Positions 22,641 to 34,618 are shown, counted from the first letter of the stretch. The stretch is DNA of 64,000 bases from DATKDF01 sp963752045 (GCA_963752045.1 CAVVWN010000004.1:186001-250000); one strand, 5' to 3'. Translations and numbers: made by a program. The notes: generated by a model not told the origin, from the sequence alone.

Positions 22641-22907
22641 GACCGGACCGCCGGCCGGGTTCGGCGCGCGGCGCTCGCTCGATAATCGCCTTATTGAACC
22701 GCCGCGTCGCGGCTGCCACCTCGGCCGCCGTCAGCGGGCCCTCCCGGACGAATTGGTCGAGGACGTCGACCGGTAGGGGGTCAAAACCTCAGCGGCGCGT
22801 GTCTCGTGCTTCCGTTTGCGTGGCGTAGGACCTCGTCATCCTGTTCCTCACTCACAGAATTCCTGACAGGCTCCCGATCGATTCCATTCCGCCGGCCGCC
22901 TCAAGCA
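22641..22907. other. Unique segment between inverted 9-bp arrays
   Basis: About 267 bp without a convincing gene. On the minus strand an ATG-less frame (about 22780-22660) encodes LDQFVREGPLTAAEVAAATRR, which looks protein-like but runs straight into the array; it may be a gene remnant. No RNA gene was recognised. Confidence 0.4.
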
Positions 22908-23015
22908 GAACCCTCGCACCCTCGGACCTTCGGACCCTCGGACCGTCGGACCGTCGGACCCTCGGACCGTCGGACCGTCGGACCCTCGGACCCTCGGACC
23001 CTCAGGACCTTCAGG
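22908..23015 (-). repeat. 9-bp array upstream of panE, inverted
   Basis: About twelve units reading GGTCCGAGG/GGTCCGACG on the minus strand, opposite to the array at 22461-22640. It ends 6 bp before the -10-like hexamer of panE. Confidence 0.9.
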
Positions 23016-23020
23016 ACCGC

Positions 23021-23026
23021 TAGAAT
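23021..23026 (+). promoter_or_regulatory. -10-like TAGAAT, 6 nt before panE ATG
   Basis: TAGAAT then GTGCCA then ATG 23033, with no ribosome site; consistent with a leaderless transcript. It abuts the 9-bp array. Confidence 0.5.
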
Positions 23027-23032
23027 GTGCCA

Positions 23033-23968
23033 ATGCATTTCGCCATCATTGGCGCCGGCGCGGTCGGCGGGTTCTACGGGGCGCTCTTGAAGAGAGCCGG
23101 CGCCGACGTCACGTTCGTCGCGCGCGGCGCGCACCTGGAGGCCATCCAGAAGAACGGTCTTCGCGTCGTCGGTCCGCTCGGCGACTTCACGGTGCGGACG
23201 CCGGCCGAAAGGGATCCGTCGAAGATCGGGCACGTGGATGTCGTGATGCTGGCGGTCAAGACCTACGACAACGACACGGCGCTGCCGATGCTCGAGCATC
23301 TCGTCGGCCCGCAGACCGTCGTGCTGACGCTGCAGAACGGCGTGGACAGCCCCGATCACGTCGCCGCCGTGGTGGGTGAGGGCGCCACGCTGGCTGGTCC
23401 CACCTACATTGCCGCTGCTATCGAAGGCCCGGGGCTCATCAGGCAGACGGGCACGCATCGACGGGTGGTGTTCGGCGAGTATTTCGGTCCGCGCGCGGCG
23501 GTGACCGACCGAGTGCGCGCGATCGAGGCCGTGATGAAAGAGGCCGACATTCATGCCGAGGCGGTGGCCGACGCGCGCGCGCCGCTCTGGGAGAAGTTCA
23601 TCTACCTGGCGCCATTCGCGTCGTTTACTGCCGCGGCCCGGCTGCCGATCGGTCCGCTCTGGGCCGACGAGGGCACGCGGTCGACCTTCCTCGACGCGGT
23701 CGCCGAGGTCGCCGCCGTCGCGCGCGCGTCGGGCGTCGACGTCAACCCGGATACTCGAGCGAGGATCACCGAATACGTCACCTCGATCCCTCCCACCACC
23801 CGGTCGTCGATGTTGATCGACCTCTCTCAGGGCAAGCGCATCGAAGTGGAGTCGCTCACCGGATCGGTGGTCAGGCGCGGAAGGGCACAAGGAGTGCCGA
23901 CGCCCATGATGGAAGCGCTCTACGCCGTGCTCAGGCCGCATGCGGAGGGCAAGACGGCCAGAGACTGA
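23033..23968 (+). CDS. panE: 2-dehydropantoate 2-reductase
   Basis: ApbA/PanE family, about 311 residues; reduces ketopantoate to pantoate with NADPH in coenzyme A synthesis. The start has the Rossmann motif IIGAGAVGGFYGALL; VKTYDNDTALP and LQNGVDSPD match the family; the lysine in WEKFIYLAPF corresponds to the catalytic lysine. The C-terminal helical domain carries SSMLIDLSQGKRIEVE. ATG 23033 is chosen over GTG 23027 because of the TAGAAT spacing. Related enzymes act on other 2-keto acids, so the exact substrate is probable, not proven. Confidence 0.87.
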   Translation: MHFAIIGAGAVGGFYGALLKRAGADVTFVARGAHLEAIQKNGLRVVGPLGDFTVRTPAERDPSKIGHVDVVMLAVKTYDNDTALPMLEHLVGPQTVVLTLQNGVDSPDHVAAVVGEGATLAGPTYIAAAIEGPGLIRQTGTHRRVVFGEYFGPRAAVTDRVRAIEAVMKEADIHAEAVADARAPLWEKFIYLAPFASFTAAARLPIGPLWADEGTRSTFLDAVAEVAAVARASGVDVNPDTRARITEYVTSIPPTTRSSMLIDLSQGKRIEVESLTGSVVRRGRAQGVPTPMMEALYAVLRPHAEGKTARD

Positions 23969-23971
23969 TCG

Positions 23972-24137
23972 GGTGCGTCGGGGTGCGTCGGGTGCGTCGG
24001 GTGCGTCAGGGTGCGACGGGTGCGTCGGGTGCGTCAGGGTGCGTCGGGTGCGCCAGGGTGCGTCGGGTGCGTCAGGGTGCGTCGGGTGCGACGGGTGCGT
24101 CGGGTGCGCCAGGGTGCGTCGGGTGCGGTGGGATGCA
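23972..24137 (+). repeat. 9-bp array GGTGCGTCG after panE
   Basis: About seventeen units (GGTGCGTCG, GGTGCGACG, some 10 bp) in sense orientation from the panE stop. The fourth base is G here, unlike the C in the arrays at 17.5 and 22.5 kb. The 99 bp to the next array hold nothing recognised. Confidence 0.9.
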
Positions 24138-24236
24138 ACGGCCACCCGAGACTTGGCTCGGGTTCTGGGCGTTCGGCCGTTGTACTCAAATCGGTGAAGC
24201 CGCCTATTCAAAGGAAGCTGACTGCGCCAGTCCGTT

Positions 24237-24352
24237 CCTCGTACCTGTCGTACCCGTCGTACCCGTCGTACCTGTCGTCGTACCCGTCGTACCCGTCGTA
24301 CCTGTCGTGTACCTGTCGTACCCGTCGTACCTGTCGTACCTGTCGTACCCGA
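24237..24352 (-). repeat. 9-bp array GGTACGACG at the end of the hydrolase gene
   Basis: About thirteen units that read GGTACGACG/GGTACGACA on the minus strand. The array begins within the last codons of the alpha/beta hydrolase, which has no stop codon before it. Confidence 0.9.
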
Positions 24353-25280
24353 AAGATACTTCTCGAAGAACCCGCCGACCTTGCGGTCGAATTCCTCGGG
24401 CCTGTCGCGGTCGAATTGTGTGTGGCCCACATCGGGGTCGAACCACAGTTCTTTCGGTTCGCCGGCGGCCTCGTAGAGGCGTTCTCCGCTGTCGGGCGAG
24501 ATGAACTCGTCTCTGCCGCCCTGGAGCAGGAGCACCGGCCGCGGCGCGATCCTGCCAATCCACTTCTTGGCGTCGACCTCGGCCGAGTCGAACCCGGCCT
24601 CGCGCTCGGCCCAGAACACGATGAGCGGGGCGAACGGGAAGCGGGGGAGGCCCGTCTGGTGGGGGACGCTCACGGCCATCGTGTCTTCGAGCGACGAGAA
24701 GGCGCTGTCGGCGACGACGGTCCGGATGTCGTCGTGGCTGGCGGCGTACTGAATCGCCATCGATCCACCCATCGAGCTGCCGAACATCCCGATCCGGTCC
24801 GGATCGACATGGGCGAGCGTCTTGGCGAATCTGTGCCAGGCGGCGAGGTCCTTCATCTCCTCGACGCCGAACGTGATCGTCTCCCCGTCGCTCGTGTCGT
24901 GCCCGCGCGTGGTCGTGACGAGTACCGCAAAGCCGCGCCGCCTGAGCATGCGGGCCACCTCGAGCAACTGGCCGCGGTGCGCCTTGTAGCCGTGCTGCAC
25001 CATCACGAGCGCGCCGTTCTCGCCCGGCAGGTACCAGCCAACCGTCTTCATGCCGTCTTCGGCGATGACGTAGACGCTCTGGTGCTGCAGCCCGAGGTCG
25101 GCCGGCGTCTCGGTCGGGCGCGGGCGCGAGAAGTCTGGACTCGTCACCAGATTCGTGGCCGGCCTCTCGTGTCAGCCAGCCGGTTGCGGCCGCGCCAGCA
25201 AGGCAGAGCAAGACGGCGAGCCGGGTGAGGGCACGGCGCCAGCGTGCCGGACCGTGCGGAGCGGGCGACGTCTCGAGCAT
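24345..25280 (-). CDS. Membrane-anchored alpha/beta hydrolase (frameshift, no clean stop)
   Basis: Serine hydrolase of about 312 residues. An N-terminal hydrophobic segment (RLAVLLCLAGAAATGWLT) suggests export or anchoring. After a frame change near 25150-25175 the protein continues with VYVIAEDGMKTVGWYLPG, the nucleophile elbow GMFGSSMGGSMA, the acid in LLLQGGRDEFISP and the histidine in DPDVGHTQFD. The frame runs past EKYL into Thr-Gly repeats encoded by the 9-bp array and stays open to about 22901, so the natural stop has been lost or hidden by an indel. Confidence 0.78.
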
Positions 25281-25355
25281 CAGGACGCTTCGAGTCTAGC
25301 AGGTGCGTGACTGGCCGGACGGCGTGTGGTCATGCGCGGTGCTACCATTCGAGCC

Positions 25356-26168
25356 GTGTTTCTCGCCGTTCTCCTGACCATGCTGGCTGGAGTCGCCGCC
25401 GGCGGTCTTGGCGCCCTGCTCGGCATCGGCGGCGGCGTCATCCTGGTGCCGCTGCTCGACAAGGTGCTGGGGCTCGAGTTCGGCCAGGCGGCGGCCATCA
25501 GTCTGGTCGGGGTGCTTGCCACGTCCACGTCGGTCTCGGCCTCGCCGGCCGGGCGACGGTTGCTCAACCCGCGGCTCGCGCTCCTGCTCCTGATGTTCAG
25601 CGTCACGGGCGCCGTGGTTGGCGCGGCCACCGTGACACTGGTGCCGACGCGCGTCCTCGAAGCCATCTTCGGCGGCACGGCGGCGATCGTGGCCGTGGTC
25701 ATGCTCGCCAGGCTGAACGTGCGCAACGTGCGGCCCGACGAGGGCGTCGAGCCCGGGACGCTCGGTGGCCGCTTCATCGACGCCGACACGGACGGGCCCG
25801 TGGTGTACCGCGTCAGGCGGCTGCCCCTGGCGATGGCCGTGTCCCTGTCGGCGGGCATGCTGGCCTCGTACGTCGGCGTCGGCGGCGGCATCGTCATCGT
25901 GCCGGCGCTCAACTCGTGGTGCGGCGTGCCGATTCGCGTGGCCGCGGCCACGAGCGCGTTCATGATTGGCGTCACGGCCGTGCCAGGCGTCATCGGCTAC
26001 TGGGCGCACGGCGTGCTCGGCGATTTCGAGCTTGCCTCGGCGACGGCGATCGGCGTGGTTGTCGGCTATCAGGCAGGGCTGTGGCTGAGCGCGACGGCGC
26101 CGGTCAAGTCGCTGAAGCTCCTCATGGCCGGTATGCTGGCCTTCGTAGCGTGGACCTATCTGCTGTGA
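25356..26168 (+). CDS. TauE/SafE-family membrane permease
   Basis: About 270 residues with seven to eight hydrophobic segments in two related halves; each half starts with the family motif (GALLGIGGGVILVPLL and SYVGVGGGIVIVPAL). The family exports sulfite, sulfoacetate or related anions. GTG 25356 is preferred over GTG 25326 because TACCAT lies 7 nt before it and the first membrane segment follows at once. It overlaps the next gene by 4 bp, a TauE-DUF1634 pairing seen in other genomes. Confidence 0.87.
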   Translation: MFLAVLLTMLAGVAAGGLGALLGIGGGVILVPLLDKVLGLEFGQAAAISLVGVLATSTSVSASPAGRRLLNPRLALLLLMFSVTGAVVGAATVTLVPTRVLEAIFGGTAAIVAVVMLARLNVRNVRPDEGVEPGTLGGRFIDADTDGPVVYRVRRLPLAMAVSLSAGMLASYVGVGGGIVIVPALNSWCGVPIRVAAATSAFMIGVTAVPGVIGYWAHGVLGDFELASATAIGVVVGYQAGLWLSATAPVKSLKLLMAGMLAFVAWTYLL

Positions 26169-26464
26169 CCGACTCGAACGTCACGACCGACTCGGCGATG
26201 CGCCGCGGGAGCGCGCTCTTTGCCCGCGGGGCGCTCCTCGCCATCCTCACCCTGTTCGTCGCGGGCCTCGTCGCGATCTCCGTCGGCGCTCTTTCCGTAT
26301 CCACGCCGCTTCTCGCCACCGGGTGCCTGCTGCTCGTCCTCGTGCCCATCGTCAACGTGCTCTCGGAGCTCGTGGACGAAATCGAGCGCAGGGACTGGCT
26401 GTTCGTCGCCGCCGCCGCCGTCGTGCTGGCGCTAATCGCCTACGCCGCCGCAAGCCGGCTGTAA
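26165..26464 (+). CDS. DUF1634 membrane protein
   Basis: A 99-residue protein with three hydrophobic segments (LLAILTLFVAGLVAISVG, LLATGCLLLVLVPIVNVL, LFVAAAAVVLALIAYAAA) and the motif between segments 2 and 3 ELVDEIERRDW. It starts at GTG inside the TauE stop (GTGA), so the two are translationally coupled and probably form a transport complex. Function of DUF1634 is unknown. Confidence 0.8.
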   Translation: MTDSNVTTDSAMRRGSALFARGALLAILTLFVAGLVAISVGALSVSTPLLATGCLLLVLVPIVNVLSELVDEIERRDWLFVAAAAVVLALIAYAAASRL

Positions 26465-26476
26465 GGGCGGGCGGTC

Positions 26477-26530
26477 GGAGGGGCCGGCTTCAGCCGGCCC
26501 GATGCGGGCGGGCTCAAGCCCGCCCCTCCA
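26477..26530. repeat. Paired GGGGCCGGCTTCAGCC-type palindromes
   Basis: Two successive stem-loops after DUF1634: GGCCGGCTTCAGCCGGCC and GGGCGGGCTCAAGCCCGCCC, bounded by GGAGG and CCTCC. The same REP-like unit recurs at 39516, 54243, 54458, 57117 and 58029. Confidence 0.85.
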
Positions 26531-26569
26531 TTGGCCAGATTCCAGTTGAGCACGTCGCGTGGCGCGACG

Positions 26570-26796
26570 CCCGCCGACGAGCCGCCCCGTCCTGCGCCGG
26601 CCCCCGGACTCGGCGGCTCATCGGCGCCCGGTCGGACCCGACGCCCGCGGCCGGAGGCCGCGCGAGCGCCGCTCGCGGCCACGGCGACCAAGCGCTGTTG
26701 CGGCTTGCGGTCGCCGGAGGCTCTCCACGAACTCCACGTTCTCAACGGTGGAATTCTTGGTAGCAGATCCCAGATTCCAGATCCCAGATCCCAGAT

Positions 26797-26800
<4 letters not shown>
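26570..26800. repeat. Composite palindromic repeat, left-truncated copy
   Basis: About 230 bp that is highly similar to 38905-39135. It contains the stem CGACGAGCCGCC with GGCGGCTCATCGG, a GC-rich inner palindrome (GCGGCCGGAGGCCGC), a CTCCACG stretch and a 7-bp GATCCCA array that ends at the stop of the oxidoreductase gene. The outer left arm present in the other copy is missing. Confidence 0.85.
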
Positions 26801-29485
<2,685 letters not shown>

Positions 29486-29493
29486 CAGAGGAC

Positions 29494-29682
29494 CTCGGCG
29501 GGTACGACAGGTACGACGGGTACGACAGGTACGACGGGTACGCGGTGGGCGCTGACGAATGTCTGCATTTAATCAACCGTTGGCCAGCGCCAGCGTCCAC
29601 CTCGTACCTGTCGTACTTGTCGTACCCGTCGTACCCGTCGTACCTGTCGTAACCTGTCGTACCCGTCGTACCTGATCGAACC
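29494..29682. repeat. Inverted pair of GGTACGACG arrays
   Basis: Left arm 29494-29546 reads GGTACGACA/GGTACGACG on the plus strand (about five units); right arm 29606-29682 reads the same unit on the minus strand (about eight) and begins right after the NrfD-fusion stop. About 60 bp of unique sequence lies between. The arms could form a long stem between two genes of one operon. Confidence 0.9.
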
Positions 29683-29685
29683 TGA

Positions 29686-31209
29686 TCACGAGTTCGGAAC
29701 CGCCTGCCCGGCTTCGATCCAGATGTACTCCCACGCCAGGCCGCCGGCAAGCGCGACGAGCGCGGCCGGCACGAGCAGGCTGAGCGAGAAGCCGATTGCC
29801 GGGGCCAGCGCCACGAGCAGCACCGGCGCCACGCCTCCGAGGCCGATCGCGCCGGCCCAGAAGAGCTGGCTGTAGGCGCCGCGGCGTATGGCGCGGACGG
29901 CCAGCTCGTGATGCACGGTCGGGCTCGGCGTCACGAGGTTGTCGAGCACCAGAATCACCAGATGCGCGAGCGACGAGAAGGCCAGCGTGAGGCCGAGCGC
30001 CCGGAGCGTTGCCGGCTCGGCGCCCGTGACGAGCGCCGCCACGAGCATGGCCGCGCTCCCTTCGGCGGCCGCCTGCACGACAAGGTCAATCGTGGCGTGC
30101 GGGCCCTGCCAGAGATCGCGCGCGAGGCCCTGCGCGAAGAGCAAGCCGGTGTACGCCGTCGCGCCAAGCGCCACGAGCATGGCCACCGGCGCGAGCCACG
30201 TGAGCGCCACCGGCCATCCGAAGAGCGCGAACATGATCCAGAAGGTGGCCACGCCGCCGTGCGCCGTGAGCAGAAACGCCCCGCGCGCCATCCACGACGT
30301 CCAGTTCGGCCTGAGCAGGATGTACAGGAACCGCTCGGGGCGCTCGAGGTCGATGACGAGCACCACCGCCGTGAGCATCGAGAACACCACCGACACGATC
30401 GGCCCGCCCAGCGTGACGAGCGTCGACGTGTCGCCAAGCAGCCAGAAGAGCGCCGAAAGGAACATCGCGCCCGTCGAGATGCCCTTGGTCAGCAGGTACA
30501 GCACGAGGTGGAAGCCCCAGGCCTTCTTGTGCGGCACGTCGTAGTCCACGCGTGCGTCGCCCGGGCTCGACGCGTCGGCCTCGGGCGATCCGATGGGCCG
30601 CAGGTGCACCTGCCCCTCGCGGAACATGAACGGCCGCGTGGCCGCCTCCGGTCGTATCGCGGCCTCGTCGGCGCCCAGATAGAAGATCTTCGGCCCCGTG
30701 CCCTTCTCGGGTTTCCGCACCATGAACGCTTCGCGCGAGACGATCTCGGCCACCTGGCTCGACGGGTCGTCCAGGTCGCCGAAGATGCGGCACTCGGTCG
30801 GGCACACGCTGACGCACGCCGGCTTGAGCTGGTTCTCGATGCGATTCGCGCAGAAGTTGCACTTCTCGGCCGTGCGCGTGTTGGGGTCGATGAACAACTG
30901 GTCGTACGGGCATGCCGCCATGCACGCCCGGCACCCGATGCACGCCTCGCCGTTCAGGTCGACGATGCCGTCGCGCCGCTTGTAGAGCGCGCCGGTCGGG
31001 CAGATCTTCAGGCAGGGCGCCTCCTCGCACTGGTTGCAGAGGACCGGGAAGAAGAGCCGCTGCGTCTGCGGAAACGTGCCCTTTTCGACCGTCTTCACCC
31101 AGCAGCGATTGACGCCCACCGGGATGTCGTGCTCCGCCTTGCACGCGATGGTGCACGCGTGGCAACCGATGCACTTGCGCAGATCGATGACGAAGCCGTA
31201 GTTGGGCAC
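29686..31209 (-). CDS. Fused four-cluster ferredoxin and NrfD-type membrane quinone subunit
   Basis: 507 residues from GTG 31209. Residues 1-190 are NrfC/PsrB-like with four cysteine clusters: CIGCHACTIACKAEH, CNQCEEAPCLKICP, CIGCRACMAACP and CNFCANRIENQLKPACVSV. Residues about 230-500 carry eight or more hydrophobic segments of the NrfD/PsrC family, which exchange electrons with quinones. These are usually two proteins, here one. It would pass electrons between the quinone pool and the neighbouring molybdoenzyme. TATAGT lies 9 nt before the start. Confidence 0.88.
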   Translation of the reverse strand: MPNYGFVIDLRKCIGCHACTIACKAEHDIPVGVNRCWVKTVEKGTFPQTQRLFFPVLCNQCEEAPCLKICPTGALYKRRDGIVDLNGEACIGCRACMAACPYDQLFIDPNTRTAEKCNFCANRIENQLKPACVSVCPTECRIFGDLDDPSSQVAEIVSREAFMVRKPEKGTGPKIFYLGADEAAIRPEAATRPFMFREGQVHLRPIGSPEADASSPGDARVDYDVPHKKAWGFHLVLYLLTKGISTGAMFLSALFWLLGDTSTLVTLGGPIVSVVFSMLTAVVLVIDLERPERFLYILLRPNWTSWMARGAFLLTAHGGVATFWIMFALFGWPVALTWLAPVAMLVALGATAYTGLLFAQGLARDLWQGPHATIDLVVQAAAEGSAAMLVAALVTGAEPATLRALGLTLAFSSLAHLVILVLDNLVTPSPTVHHELAVRAIRRGAYSQLFWAGAIGLGGVAPVLLVALAPAIGFSLSLLVPAALVALAGGLAWEYIWIEAGQAVPNS

Positions 31210-31219
31210 GACCTCGGGA

Positions 31220-34200
31220 CTATAGCGCAACAGGGCCGCGGGCGAGGAAGCGCACGGCGGCCTTGCGAAGCGACAGCTCCACGAGCGGGAACCCGGTGAC
31301 CAGATCCGAAAGTGTCGCCTCGTCGAGACCATAGAGCCGCGCCGCGCCGGCCTGAAGCCGCGCGTCGAGGTCTTCGTCCGGGCCACGACGCGCGCGCTCC
31401 ACCGAGAGGTCGGCCAGTCGCCTCTCGTCGGAAGCGCCGGTCCACCGGGGCGCCGGCAGGTCTTCGACGAGCCCGGTCGTGACGTGTTGCCCCATGAACA
31501 GGCGGACGATGGCGTTGAGCACGAACGAATTGAGCAGCGCGGCGAGGAAGTGCTGCTGTTCGTCCGGAAGCGGCGCGCGCAGGCAATAGAGCGTGTGCGA
31601 GGTGACCACGCCGGCCGGCACGACGGCCGCGATGAGCGACAGGCGATTGGCCACGCCCGACACGTCGCGGTACGCGAGGCGCGGCCGATCGATGCGTTCG
31701 GCGCCGAGCAGGCGGCGGGCCGTCTCGAGCGAAATGTGGTGCCGCGCGGCTGGCGCGTCGACCTGGAACGGCGTCACATGCTTGCCCTCGAGTACAGGGA
31801 CGCCGCGCGTCGTGAACTTGCCACGGTCCTCGGTGACGTTGAGCTCACGGCCGAACTCGAGGCCCCATCCGGCGGGACTGCCGAGCCGCGGAAACGCAGC
31901 CATGAGCCGTTCGGCGAGGGCGAGGTCGGCCGGCCGGCGCGCGTCGGGGATGCGCAGCCGGCTGCCGCCCACCGCCCGCAGCCCGCGCGGCGACAGCCGC
32001 GCAGGATACATCGTGCCCGCCGGGTCGTCGTCGCGACCCGGCAGGTTGTCGAGCTCGGTGGCCGACCGCACGCCGAAGCGGCCCCGAACGACGCTCGTGC
32101 GCTCGCCCTTTCTGACGACCGTCACCAGGAAGCGGAGACCGCGATGAATCGGGAAGAGGCCTCGCGCGTTGTCGAGCCCCACGATCGTGTCGAGCGCGTG
32201 ATGGTCCAGAAGCTCGGCCCGGAGTGCCGCCGCGCCGTCATCGGACGCGAGTCCCCACGGCATGACGAGCCCGACCCGGCCGCCCCGACGGGCGAGCGCC
32301 AGCGCGCGCTCGAGAAACGGCTGGTACAGATTGAGATGACCACGCGCGGAGTGGCGGTACACGCCCGACTCGCGGATGAAAGCGACGACCGGGCTTCGGC
32401 CATGACCGGCTCCCGAACCAGCCGGCTCGGCCAGCGGATCGCGCCGCAGCATCTCCCAGGGCGGATTGCCGATGACGGCATCGAAGCCCGGTTGGTCGAG
32501 CGGCTCGCCATTTGCCGAGTAGAACGCGTCGGGAAATTCCAGGGGCCAGTGGAACAGGTGGCGCTCGCGGGCGACCGATTCGCCGAGGCCGACAAGGTGG
32601 GCGAGCACGCCGGCGGGCAGCGTGCGGTCGCCGCCGACGATGGCGTCGATCGCGGCTCTGATCGATGCCGGCGATGGCCGGGGAGCCGGTCCGGTCGAGG
32701 CCTGAGGCGAAAGCCACTGCGCGCACCACAGGTTGCAGGCGCGACGCCATCGGTCGAGCGGCGACCGGCGTCCCGTCATCTGTGCCCACAGCCGCTCCTT
32801 CGCGCGCACGTCGTCGACCGAGTCGTCGTGACGGGCGAGCAGGTCGAAGAGCGGCCGCGCGAGGCGGGCCATCGTGTCGCCGACCTCGTCTGCCGAGAAA
32901 AGCGGGGTGTCCGCACGCTCGACGCGGCGCCTGCCGGTGGAGTAGCGGTTGAGGTCGTCCGGCGATGCGCCAAGCAGGCTGTTGCCCACGCGCAGGCGGT
33001 GGTCGAGAAACCCGAGTGGCTTGCCGCGCGCGAGCGTGGTCAGCCATATCGACAGGCGCGCCAGCTCGACGGCCACCGGGTTCTCGTCCACGCCGGCCAG
33101 GCAGCGTTCGGCGACGAGACGCCGGATGTTCGCGCGGGTGTCCTCGTCGAGGTCCGGCTCGCCAAGCTGGCCTTCGTCGACGAGCGCGCGCTCGTAAGCG
33201 GCGGCGAGGTACCGGCACGCCGCCACGAGGAACGCGCCGCTGCCCATGGCGGGATCGAGCACGCGGAGCGCGAGGATGTCGCTGGCGCGCCGGCCGTCGA
33301 CCAGCGGTTCGAGCGTGCGGCGGACGACGAACTCGGTGAGCGGGCGCGGCGTGTAGAACGTGCCGGTTTCCTTGCGGCGCCGGCTGTGTCTCGACGCCTC
33401 GCGCCCCGGCGCTCGCGCGCCGGGGCCGGCTGGCGTGCGCTCGACCTCGCCCGGGTCGAGGTCGAGCACTCGCTCGTACACGGCGCCGAGCTCCTCGACG
33501 CCGAGGTCCGCGTACGCGATCGCCTCACGCCCGGCGCGTCCCTGCCGCGTGCCGAGCGCGACGAGCGCCCGCCGGGCCGCCTCGTCGCGCTCGGCCGCGC
33601 CGGCCTCGCCCGCGCGGCCGGCCGGCGCCTCGAGCGACGGCGCCGAGGCACGCGCGAACAGGCGGCCGTTGAACGGCGACACGACGAGGTCGTCGATGGC
33701 ACAGCCGCTGCGCGACAGCCGCGTGATGGCCGAGAGGCCCTCCCAGAGCCCGCGGGGCGCTTCGGCGGCCAGGGCCTCGCGAGCGAGCGTTGCCATCGAG
33801 TACGCGCCCTCATAGATGGGATGGGTTCTCGGCACCAGATCGCGCGATTCGGCAAACAGCAGGAACAGCACCCGGTAGACGACCGTGAGCGCCTGATCGA
33901 ATGCGGCGGCGCCGCCGCTCGTTCCGTGCCTCCGCGTGGCGCCTGCGAGCGAGGCCAACGCGCGTTCGACACCGCGCTCGAGGTCGGCGCCCACGGCGTC
34001 CTGATGCGCCGCCGCCCGTTCGAGAAGCCGGTCGATCGGCGAGATGCGGCGCGCGTGCGTGTGAGCCGGTGCGTTGATCGAGCCGGCATCGAACGACGAC
34101 GCGTGGACGAGCCACCACCAGCGAGCGAGGCTCTCGGGCGCGAGGGCGTCGGGAAAGACGAGGTCGAGGCTTCTGCGCACGGCCCGGCCGCGTGCGTCGA

Positions 34201-34618
34201 CCAGAGAGACGTGAGGCGGCGCTGCAAGCAGGCACCAGTCGGCGCCGATGTCCGAGGCCGCGCGCACAAGATCGCGCCACGTCTGGGGCCGCCGCGACGA
34301 CCACGGCTCGACGACGAGCGCGACCCGCGTCCCGCGCGGAGTGTCGAGCCGCGCGCGCGTCCACTCCGATTCGAACCGGGCGCCGGATGCTCGAAAGCCC
34401 AGCATTCCGGCAAGCGGCATGGCGACGATGTCGAAGAGCGCTCTGGGGCCGCTCGCAGGACCGCATGTCTCTTCCACGTTCGTCCACCAGCGCACGAGCC
34501 GGCGTCGTACCGGTTCGAGTTGTCCGTTCGTGACGAGCCCGCGCAGATCGCGGGCGAGGCCGTCTTCGAGGTAGCGGCCGGGGAAGAGGGTGCCACTGAC
34601 GCCGGCAAGCCGCGTCAT
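31220..34618 (-). CDS. Large N6-adenine DNA methyltransferase (Eco57I/PglX-like)
   Basis: 1132 residues. The centre carries a methyltransferase: ETGTFYTPRPLTEFVVRRTL, the AdoMet motif LDPAMGSGAFLVAACRYL and the catalytic VIGNPPWEML. About 450 residues precede it, and a target-recognition-like region follows (LEGKHVTPFQVDAPAARH, FMGQHVTTGLVEDLPAP). The start overlaps the stop of the helicase gene as ATGA. Large methylases of this type occur in BREX, DISARM and type IIG systems. No nuclease motif was recognised, so a defence role is an inference from the pairing. Confidence 0.87.
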   Translation of the reverse strand: MTRLAGVSGTLFPGRYLEDGLARDLRGLVTNGQLEPVRRRLVRWWTNVEETCGPASGPRALFDIVAMPLAGMLGFRASGARFESEWTRARLDTPRGTRVALVVEPWSSRRPQTWRDLVRAASDIGADWCLLAAPPHVSLVDARGRAVRRSLDLVFPDALAPESLARWWWLVHASSFDAGSINAPAHTHARRISPIDRLLERAAAHQDAVGADLERGVERALASLAGATRRHGTSGGAAAFDQALTVVYRVLFLLFAESRDLVPRTHPIYEGAYSMATLAREALAAEAPRGLWEGLSAITRLSRSGCAIDDLVVSPFNGRLFARASAPSLEAPAGRAGEAGAAERDEAARRALVALGTRQGRAGREAIAYADLGVEELGAVYERVLDLDPGEVERTPAGPGARAPGREASRHSRRRKETGTFYTPRPLTEFVVRRTLEPLVDGRRASDILALRVLDPAMGSGAFLVAACRYLAAAYERALVDEGQLGEPDLDEDTRANIRRLVAERCLAGVDENPVAVELARLSIWLTTLARGKPLGFLDHRLRVGNSLLGASPDDLNRYSTGRRRVERADTPLFSADEVGDTMARLARPLFDLLARHDDSVDDVRAKERLWAQMTGRRSPLDRWRRACNLWCAQWLSPQASTGPAPRPSPASIRAAIDAIVGGDRTLPAGVLAHLVGLGESVARERHLFHWPLEFPDAFYSANGEPLDQPGFDAVIGNPPWEMLRRDPLAEPAGSGAGHGRSPVVAFIRESGVYRHSARGHLNLYQPFLERALALARRGGRVGLVMPWGLASDDGAAALRAELLDHHALDTIVGLDNARGLFPIHRGLRFLVTVVRKGERTSVVRGRFGVRSATELDNLPGRDDDPAGTMYPARLSPRGLRAVGGSRLRIPDARRPADLALAERLMAAFPRLGSPAGWGLEFGRELNVTEDRGKFTTRGVPVLEGKHVTPFQVDAPAARHHISLETARRLLGAERIDRPRLAYRDVSGVANRLSLIAAVVPAGVVTSHTLYCLRAPLPDEQQHFLAALLNSFVLNAIVRLFMGQHVTTGLVEDLPAPRWTGASDERRLADLSVERARRGPDEDLDARLQAGAARLYGLDEATLSDLVTGFPLVELSLRKAAVRFLARGPVAL

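Noticed and set aside
17463..24352. The tandem arrays as CRISPR
   Set aside because: Units are 9-10 bp with no spacers, and no cas genes are present.
22901..25147. A 748-codon open frame on the minus strand
   Set aside because: Only its first third is a real hydrolase; the rest is repeat arrays and antisense of panE kept open by 9-bp units and high GC.
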